Shown in pieces: positions 1 through 5,213 of a stretch of 8,491 bases of DNA. Made by a program: the position numbers and the translations under genes. This DNA is from Tannerella sp. (GTDB taxonomy: Bacteria; Bacteroidota; Bacteroidia; Bacteroidales; Tannerellaceae): the NCBI GenBank assembly GCA_031289515.1, contig JAITPH010000086.1:1-8491 (forward strand), read 5' to 3'. How positions within the stretch are numbered: position 1 is the stretch's first letter; each line of letters begins with the position of its first letter. The notes beneath the pieces were generated by a model. The model saw only the letters and a list, made by a program, of their open reading frames with translations, did not search any database and was not told where the DNA came from.

Positions 1-1378
1 CAACATGAGGAATCGTCAGCGTGCCTTTGTATGGCACCATGTGCACGGCTTGCGTGGGACAATGTTCCGAACATGCGCCGCAATCGTTTTCCTCCGTATT
101 TACGATACATCTCTCGATATAAAAATTGGCAATACCGATCTGCGTCGTCTTCTTTTCTTCTACTGTTAACGGTTTGATGGCTCCAGTAGGACATATCTCG
201 GAACAGACGGTGCAACTGAAATTGCAAAAACTGTCTTTGTACGACATGTATGGCTTTAGCATGAAACCGAGACCATACTTCAATCCGGCGGGTTGGAGTA
301 CGTGCGACGGACATTGTACGACGCACAGATGGCAGCCGGTACAAATATCTTTAAATCGCTCGACGCTAAGCGAGCCGGGAGGCGTAACAGGCACGCTACC
401 TCCGCTTCGCGTGTCTTTTTCTTGTCCCAAAGCCATTAACGGCGCTGTGCCGACTATCGTCGCTCCAACCGCCAGAAACGAACGGCGACTTTTAGAAACG
501 CCCTCTTTATCGCTTTTAGAAAGCATTTTCGGCGCAAAACGATAATTTATCGCCTTTTTGTTACAAGACGAAATGCAGTTGAAACACGAAACGCAACGCG
601 AAGCATCTACATCCATTTCGCGCGAATCGATAGCTTCGGCTTTGCAAGTCCGCTCGCATGACGAACATTTATTGCAGGTATTCCTGTCTATTACAATCCG
701 AAACAGCGAATAACGCGAAACGATGCTGAGAAGAGCGCCTACCGGACAAATCGTATTGCAAAACAACCGTCCGCGAAAATAAACCATAACGGCGAAGACG
801 ACAAATGCAAGTATCGCGGTAGCCAAAGCCCATACGGATATGCTGAATGAGACGTTGTACAACGAATAGTTTCCCATCGAAGTCAGGACGTTTGCCAAGC
901 CGTTGTTTATCCAGATAGCTACTGGACGGAAAATATTTGCGCCGATACGCCAGAAATTGCTGTATGGATCAAGCAGCAAGCACAATTCGGCGAATCCGAC
1001 GACGGCAAGAATCGACGTGACGCTCAAAATAATATAACGAAGCAGGTTAGATGGCTTGTGAGCGCGGAAACGCATTATTCCGTTTTTCTTTTTCTTGCCT
1101 ATACAGGAGATGCGGTTGAATATGTCTTGCAAAATTCCGGCCGGACATACGATAGAGCAATAAATCCGTCCGAACAGTAGCGTCAGCAGAAAATAAACCG
1201 TCAGCACAATTACAGCGCCGTCAAAAATCGCCGGAGCCAACTGTATACGTAGCAGATTGCTTGTCGAATCGGGCAATATGTCTGCAAAGTCGATGAAAAA
1301 CAGTAATACAGGCACAAATATGACTGTTGCCAGTATTACTCTGAAAACTTTCAATAAATTCGTAGATTTTTTTCTCAT
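1..1378 (-). CDS. NapH/NapG-like membrane polyferredoxin (4Fe-4S binding protein), 3' end outside window
   Basis: This gene reads leftward off the window edge with no stop, giving 459 codons here. The start at 1378 is forced, because the codon immediately upstream in frame is TAA. Residues 1-220 look like a NapH-type membrane module: hydrophobic segments near 11-30, 50-70, 114-134 and 180-200, with C-x3-CP motifs after the second (C74/C78) and fourth (C207/C211). Two ferredoxin clusters follow (C235/238/241/245 and C262/265/268/272). Then comes a twin-arginine motif (S297-R298-R299-S-F-L) with a hydrophobic stretch to about residue 318. After it lie further 4Fe-4S motifs: C346/349/352/356, C385/389/392/396, and C424-x8-C433-x2-C436-x3-C440. 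The role inferred from the family is electron transfer between the quinone pool or cytoplasm and an extracytoplasmic acceptor; the partner is unknown. It lies 27 nt downstream of the DUF362 gene, probably in the same operon. The family assignment is firm. The NapH-NapG fusion reading and the topology are inference. More clusters probably lie beyond the edge. Confidence 0.88.
   Translation of the reverse strand, partial: MRKKSTNLLKVFRVILATVIFVPVLLFFIDFADILPDSTSNLLRIQLAPAIFDGAVIVLTVYFLLTLLFGRIYCSIVCPAGILQDIFNRISCIGKKKKNGIMRFRAHKPSNLLRYIILSVTSILAVVGFAELCLLLDPYSNFWRIGANIFRPVAIWINNGLANVLTSMGNYSLYNVSFSISVWALATAILAFVVFAVMVYFRGRLFCNTICPVGALLSIVSRYSLFRIVIDRNTCNKCSSCERTCKAEAIDSREMDVDASRCVSCFNCISSCNKKAINYRFAPKMLSKSDKEGVSKSRRSFLAVGATIVGTAPLMALGQEKDTRSGGSVPVTPPGSLSVERFKDICTGCHLCVVQCPSHVLQPAGLKYGLGFMLKPYMSYKDSFCNFSCTVCSEICPTGAIKPLTVEEKKTTQIGIANFYIERCIVNTEENDCGACSEHCPTQAVHMVPYKGTLTIPHV
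422..493 (-). other. Internal twin-arginine (Tat-like) signal within the polyferredoxin
   Basis: Codons 296-319 of the polyferredoxin encode K-S-R-R-S-F-L followed by a moderately hydrophobic, Ala/Gly/Val/Leu-rich stretch ending near A-L-G-Q. This matches the Tat consensus (S/T-R-R-x-F-L-K) but sits about 300 residues into the protein, between two ferredoxin-bearing segments. In dual Sec/Tat proteins such as the actinobacterial Rieske protein, an internal twin arginine marks the last transmembrane helix, which Tat handles so that a folded cofactor domain can be exported. The same arrangement is inferred here but not shown. Confidence 0.65.
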
Positions 1379-1405
1379 TTATCTATACAGTAACACCTTA
1401 GCCTG

Positions 1406-2347
1406 TTAAATCTTTATCCTTTTGATGTTTATGGCGTTCAGGTCTGTCGTGCCCAATTTCATGGATTGGCCTATTCCGATATGCCCGACAGCGTCAAGAT
1501 CCAGCTTCTTTACCTGATTGAAAAACTGTAGTGCAGCGGCGTCGACGGCAACAATATCTTTCGATACGATGAGAGTTTTTACCATCCTGACGTCGGATGC
1601 GCTCTTGCCTTGCGGACCGTTCTGGAACATCATGCGATATGAATCTACTATGTTCAATACAGGTTTCTTGTCCCATGTGCAGACGTCGGCTATACACTGC
1701 TGCAAGTCGTTGGAGTGGAAAAAGCGGCGATCCCAAACGATACCCATATAGTTTTTCATCGCGCACGACAATTTTGCGCCGCCATGATTCTTTAATACCG
1801 GAACGTTTATCCATGCGTCGGCTTCGATCATTGCGTCATGGATTTTCACCGATTTCAGGCTCACACCATTCGGCAGAGCTACTTCTTTCGAGTAATATTT
1901 TTCATCGTTTGCCGGTACGATGACGCCTCCTGCCTCCTTTACAGCCGCCTCGATGCCGCTGGAAGCATAACATTTCCTCCAATCGTCGCATGTATGGTCG
2001 AACACGGTCACTTTCGATGCGCCAGCTTCGACGCATTTCTTTACTAATGCGCTTATTAGCTTTGGGTTAGTGTTTCCTGCAAGTTCCGGAGTACGATCCC
2101 ATCCGATATTTGGCTTTATGACTATCTTTTGTCCTTTTTTGACAAAATTCTTCAGCCCGCCGAGAGCATCCAAAGCCTTGTCGAGCATGGCTTCCGGCTC
2201 GCCGCCCATAACGGCTACCATGTCCGGAGCAGTTTCTACTGCAATGTTGTTCGACAACAAAGAGGCTTGCAAATCGTTAAACTTCAACGATACTGCAGCG
2301 CTTGCGCCCATAATAGCGCCTGTTCTTAAAAAATCTCTACGCTTCAT
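1406..2347 (-). CDS. DUF362 domain-containing protein with N-terminal Tat signal
   Basis: This complete gene encodes 313 residues. The N-terminus is a classic Tat signal: M-K-R-R-D-F-L-R-T-G followed by a short Ala/Gly-rich hydrophobic region to about residue 20. The protein is therefore expected to be folded in the cytoplasm, possibly with a cofactor, and exported. The rest is a DUF362 domain: I-K-P-N at 77-80, V-P-V-L-K-N-H-G-G at 182-190, K-N-Y-M-G-I at 198-203 and a late A-V-D-A at 267-270. The family has no settled biochemical function but is often found with iron-sulfur proteins. Many DUF362 proteins carry a ferredoxin-like C-terminal region. This one does not: its cysteines (105, 120, 126, 195, 218, 223) form no C-x2-C-x2-C-x3-C motif. 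It is the first gene of a likely operon with the polyferredoxin 27 nt downstream, which could supply the clusters. No clear Shine-Dalgarno is present; the region before the start is A-rich. The domain call is secure, the role is unknown. Confidence 0.88.
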   Translation of the reverse strand: MKRRDFLRTGAIMGASAAVSLKFNDLQASLLSNNIAVETAPDMVAVMGGEPEAMLDKALDALGGLKNFVKKGQKIVIKPNIGWDRTPELAGNTNPKLISALVKKCVEAGASKVTVFDHTCDDWRKCYASSGIEAAVKEAGGVIVPANDEKYYSKEVALPNGVSLKSVKIHDAMIEADAWINVPVLKNHGGAKLSCAMKNYMGIVWDRRFFHSNDLQQCIADVCTWDKKPVLNIVDSYRMMFQNGPQGKSASDVRMVKTLIVSKDIVAVDAAALQFFNQVKKLDLDAVGHIGIGQSMKLGTTDLNAINIKRIKI

Positions 2348-2372
2348 AATCTTTATTTTTCTTTATAACATG

Positions 2373-2380
2373 CAAATATA
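2373..2380 (-). promoter_or_regulatory. Candidate Bacteroidota -7 box (TATATTTG) for the DUF362-polyferredoxin operon
   Basis: Read on the minus strand, 2380 to 2373 is TATATTTG, an exact match to the Bacteroidota -7 consensus TAnnTTTG. It would start transcription near 2366 and give a leader of roughly 20 nt before the ATG at 2347. No good -33 TTTG is seen at 19-21 nt upstream; a TTTC lies at 2400-2397. The region is very AT-rich, so a chance match is possible. Confidence 0.5.
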
Positions 2381-2529
2381 GACTTTATAATTAATAGAAA
2401 GTTTAATTCGGTATCTAAAAAAGAAAAAAAATAATCCTAAAAGGAAAAACCGGAAACGCAAAGCGAATAGACATTTATATCATGCGCCGAATTTACATAC
2501 GTGACTTTTGATTTTTGCGTACATTCCTG

Positions 2530-2537
2530 CAAAGGTA
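2530..2537 (-). promoter_or_regulatory. Second candidate -7 box (TACCTTTG), minus strand, distal
   Basis: The minus strand reads TACCTTTG from 2537 to 2530, matching TAnnTTTG. The same octamer lies on the minus strand before the DUF5103 gene (6506 to 6499), in both cases as part of a shared GCAAAGGTA on the plus strand. If active it would give the DUF362 operon a leader of about 175 nt, in which no recognisable riboswitch or attenuator was seen. No convincing -33 element is present. It lies just 13 nt from the rightward box at 2551, so the two would be back to back. Confidence 0.4.
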
Positions 2538-2550
2538 AGGATTTTTTTAT

Positions 2551-2558
2551 TACTTTTG
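2551..2558 (+). promoter_or_regulatory. Candidate -7 box (TACTTTTG) for the methylase homologue
   Basis: TACTTTTG fits TAnnTTTG and is the same octamer found upstream of nqrA at 6660-6667. Transcription would begin near 2564, leaving only about 10 nt before the ATG at 2575. That short leader slightly favours in-frame ATGs further in, at 2590 or 2602, as the true start. No clear -33 element is visible. Confidence 0.5.
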
Positions 2559-2574
2559 TCGTTCATTTCGGACT

Positions 2575-5190
2575 ATGACCGGAGAAGTTATGTTGGAAAG
2601 TATGGCAATAAACAATGAAATGGCTGTTTATAAGTCAAATAGAAGCTATTTTGACGAACATGTATATGCGGAACTGAAAGCCTGTATATGCAAGACCACT
2701 TTGTCGTCCGATAAGGAAAGCAGTTTTGCCGAGTTGCCCTCGTTTGAGGATTTGATGGAAAAAATCAATTCTTTTGTTCTGCGTCGGGATTTAAGAACAA
2801 AAATTATCACCGAAACGCTAAGCCGTTTGCTGAACGAACTCGACAAAAATTCCGGAAAACAGTCATTTTTAATCACTTATCTTTGTCGGGAAACGATAAA
2901 AAACTGCGTTCTTAGAAAATTCAATGCCGTTTTAGGTTGCGAATGTACTGATTTATTGGAGCTTTCGCATAAGATAGGAGATAACGTCTACGAGGCAAAC
3001 AAGATGTTTCTGTCGATACGGATATGCGATCCGTCGGTCGGCTCCGGCGTTTTTCTCTCGACAATGCTCAATGAAATGATAGCAGTCAAGTCGCAGTTGG
3101 GAATACTTTCGGACAAGCGCGGCAATCCGATGTATCAATACAAATTCATTGCAGTAGACGGCGGTCTTGTTGTTTTGGACAAGAAAGAATTTGATACTGT
3201 AGATCTTGACGACGCGACGCAGAAAAGCGCTCATATTCAGGAAGCTCTGTATGAAGAAAAAGTTGCATTAATCGGGAATTGCCTGTTTGGAATAGATATG
3301 GAGCCGTTATCGGCGCTCCTTTGCAAATTACGTCTCTGGCTCAGCGCGATTTCAAGTATAGGCGCGTCGAAAGCAGGGAATTTGCCGTTTGTAGAGGGGA
3401 ATATAATATGCGGGAACGCTTTGGTCAGCCGTTTTACTCTTAAAGACGATTTGCTTGCGGCGTTGAAAAATATCAATCATACAGTCTTGGACTACAAGAG
3501 CCTTGCGGAGAAGATAAAAACGATAAAAGATTCGTCGGACCGCAATTATCTTAAAGAATTGATAACTCTGATAAAAAATCGCCTTGTCGAAGGTATAGGC
3601 CGGTATAGCGAGGATACCGACGAATTGCTGCATCTGCGCAGGAAACTATCGGAAATGACCGCACCGAGCCTGTTTCAGTTGAACGACAAAGAAGCGCAGA
3701 TGTATAACGACCGTATTCTGTTGCTTCGCTCCGAAATAAAGAAGCAGGAGACTTATCGGCAACATACGGCGTTTGATAACGCTGTCGAATGGCGTTATGT
3801 ATTCCCTGAATTGCTTGATGACAAGGGCGATTTTACATGTTTCGACGCTTTCATTGGGATGCTGCCCGACGCATCGGTTGCAGGAATGGGAGGCGACGCA
3901 TCAAGTCTCTATAAACGCATGAATTACAAGGTTTTCAGGCGGAATGGCAATGTCGGCGACATGTTTTGCGAGTTGGCAAACAGGCTACTCGTCTATAAAG
4001 GTTGCATGGCGTTCATCATGTCGTCGGAATGGAGACACGAATCTTCAAATTCCAAAATCGGAGAATTTATTTTTGCAGAGATGAATCCGCTGCAACTTAT
4101 ATTGCCGGACGATTTGTCGACGTCGTATGATATGCTGAAAAACAAGTGCGCAGTAATCATTCAGAAAGATTTTAACCGCCATAATACCGTATCGTGCCGG
4201 ATTGACGCCTCTTATAATCCTGATGATGCGGATATTGACGCATACATTCGTAAGTATGCGACGCCCATATTCCGTCTTATCGACAATGTAAAGGTTGGCG
4301 AAGATATGTCGGTGGCGGGTGCGATAGCCTCAAATGCCGAATATGTCGGTATCAGCCGCAAGATAAAGAAGCTCGGACTTCTGATAAAGGACTGGGATGT
4401 CGGCATTAATGCGGGCATTATGACCGGTTGCGACGAGGCTTTTATCATCGACAAGGCTATGAAAGACGAACTTATACATGTTGATTACAAAAACTCGGAC
4501 ATCATAAAGCCTTTATTAACAGGAGATTCTATTAAACGTTACGGCGACGGCGTGCCGGAGCGGTGGCTTTTGTGTATTCCGTGGCATTTTCCGCTGCAAT
4601 TCGACAAGACCATAAAAGCGGCGTCGACGCGGGCGGAGCAACGGTTTATGAAGCAATATCCCGACGTATACAATCATCTTCTCAAGTACAAGCAACAACT
4701 TTTCGCCCGCAGCGATATTGAGGTCGGTTTCGGTTTTGAGTGGTATGCGTTGCAGCGTTTAGGTAACAGTTTGGACGATTTTGCAAAGCAGAAGTTAGTC
4801 TGGAAGCTCGATTCCGCCGATTTTGATTTCGGCATTGATTATGGCGATTGCGCCGTGCTCGACGATGCCTGTTTTATGGTCGGTCATCGCCTGAAATACC
4901 TGATGGGAGTGTTCAATTCGACGATGGGGCGTTTTATGCTTTCGGATTTGTCCGGTTTATCGTCAAGCGAATCGAACGCCGACGTCTCCGTCATAGAATC
5001 AATGTCCGTACCGATGCCGAGCGGGAAGGTTGAATCCGAAATAATCTCGCTTGTCAATCGCCGCATTTCCGAAAACAGCAAAGACGAAGCCGGAAAACGT
5101 ATGACGGAAGAAAAAATCGACAAGCTGATATTTGATTTATACGAGCTGACAGGCGACGAGATAGCGTTTATCAAGGCGCAAACCGGTTAG
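2575..5190 (+). CDS. Eco57I-family (type IIG-like) DNA methyltransferase homologue, catalytic motif IV degenerate, no nuclease domain
   Basis: This is an intact frame of 871 codons. Residues 1-145 are mostly helical-looking, with no PD-(D/E)xK nuclease motif. SAM-binding motif I is D152-P-S-V-G-S-G158-V-F-L. F-G-I-D-M-E-P at 238-244 followed by a K-L-R-L-W pattern, then G-N-A-L-V-S-R at 280-286, match the Eco57I-type methylase core. A charged helical stretch (about 300-400) leads to V-E-W-R-Y-V-F-P-E-L-L (404-414) and F-D-A-F-I-G (423-428). The family has the catalytic N-P-P-Y immediately after this, but here it is M429-L-P-D432. A TaqI-C-like target recognition domain follows (about 600-820), including I-I-K-P-L-L-T-G-D-S-I-K-R-Y at 643-656, K-L-V-W-K at 740-744 and L-K-Y-L-M-G-V-F-N-S at 773-782. 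Full-length relatives are usually longer, with an N-terminal nuclease. Predicted: binds DNA, possibly SAM, but does not methylate by the usual mechanism. The start is uncertain (2575, 2590 or 2602). No restriction partner is adjacent, and base use resembles the neighbours. Confidence 0.85.
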   Translation: MTGEVMLESMAINNEMAVYKSNRSYFDEHVYAELKACICKTTLSSDKESSFAELPSFEDLMEKINSFVLRRDLRTKIITETLSRLLNELDKNSGKQSFLITYLCRETIKNCVLRKFNAVLGCECTDLLELSHKIGDNVYEANKMFLSIRICDPSVGSGVFLSTMLNEMIAVKSQLGILSDKRGNPMYQYKFIAVDGGLVVLDKKEFDTVDLDDATQKSAHIQEALYEEKVALIGNCLFGIDMEPLSALLCKLRLWLSAISSIGASKAGNLPFVEGNIICGNALVSRFTLKDDLLAALKNINHTVLDYKSLAEKIKTIKDSSDRNYLKELITLIKNRLVEGIGRYSEDTDELLHLRRKLSEMTAPSLFQLNDKEAQMYNDRILLLRSEIKKQETYRQHTAFDNAVEWRYVFPELLDDKGDFTCFDAFIGMLPDASVAGMGGDASSLYKRMNYKVFRRNGNVGDMFCELANRLLVYKGCMAFIMSSEWRHESSNSKIGEFIFAEMNPLQLILPDDLSTSYDMLKNKCAVIIQKDFNRHNTVSCRIDASYNPDDADIDAYIRKYATPIFRLIDNVKVGEDMSVAGAIASNAEYVGISRKIKKLGLLIKDWDVGINAGIMTGCDEAFIIDKAMKDELIHVDYKNSDIIKPLLTGDSIKRYGDGVPERWLLCIPWHFPLQFDKTIKAASTRAEQRFMKQYPDVYNHLLKYKQQLFARSDIEVGFGFEWYALQRLGNSLDDFAKQKLVWKLDSADFDFGIDYGDCAVLDDACFMVGHRLKYLMGVFNSTMGRFMLSDLSGLSSSESNADVSVIESMSVPMPSGKVESEIISLVNRRISENSKDEAGKRMTEEKIDKLIFDLYELTGDEIAFIKAQTG
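3859..3870 (+). other. Degenerate catalytic motif IV (MLPD in place of NPPY)
   Basis: Codons ATG CTG CCC GAC occupy the slot directly after F-D-A-F-I-G, where N6-adenine methyltransferases have (N/D/S)-P-P-(Y/F/W). The first polar residue, which holds the adenine amino group, and the aromatic residue, which stacks on the flipped base, are both lost; only one proline is kept. The usual Y-I-R-type continuation is also absent, replaced by a Gly/Ala/Met-rich stretch. The flanking match on both sides makes misalignment unlikely. Confidence 0.8.
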
Positions 5191-5213
5191 TACCGGTTGC
5201 CGCCGATATTTTT
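5175..5213 (+). terminator. Hairpin terminator between convergent genes, with both stop codons in or next to the loop
   Basis: The arms AACCGGT (5181-5187) and ACCGGTT (5192-5198) pair perfectly around a TAGT loop. With single-base bulges at 5180 and 5201, pairing extends by GC (5178-5179 with 5199-5200) and GGC (5175-5177 with 5202-5204), about 12 bp in all. On the plus strand a T-rich stretch (ATATTTTT, 5206-5213) follows, as in an intrinsic terminator for the methylase homologue. On the minus strand the stem is not followed by a T tract, so termination of the DUF5103 transcript here is less certain. TAG (5188-5190, plus) and TAA (5189-5187, minus) overlap at the loop. Confidence 0.65.

Noticed and set aside
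126..545. Plus-strand open frame of 139 codons opposite the polyferredoxin
   Set aside because: It is antisense to cluster-bearing codons of a clear gene and its product resembles nothing; the minus-strand frame has all the conserved cysteines.
2415..2433. A-rich tract as a terminator or slippery site
   Set aside because: There is no stem next to it and no reading frame crosses it; it is probably ordinary AT-rich promoter-region DNA.
2348..2524. Riboswitch or attenuator in the possible long leader of the DUF362 operon
   Set aside because: No known aptamer core or convincing stem followed by a T tract was found by eye, and the proximal promoter would remove the long leader.
2575..5190. Calling the methylase homologue a pseudogene
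   Set aside because: The frame is intact over 2.6 kb with recognisable domains to the C-terminus. Loss of one motif shows lost methylation chemistry but not a dead gene.
2575..5190. A BREX (PglX) or other known defence locus
   Set aside because: The protein is shorter than PglX and no brx, pgl or restriction gene is next to it; neighbours are core metabolic and envelope genes.
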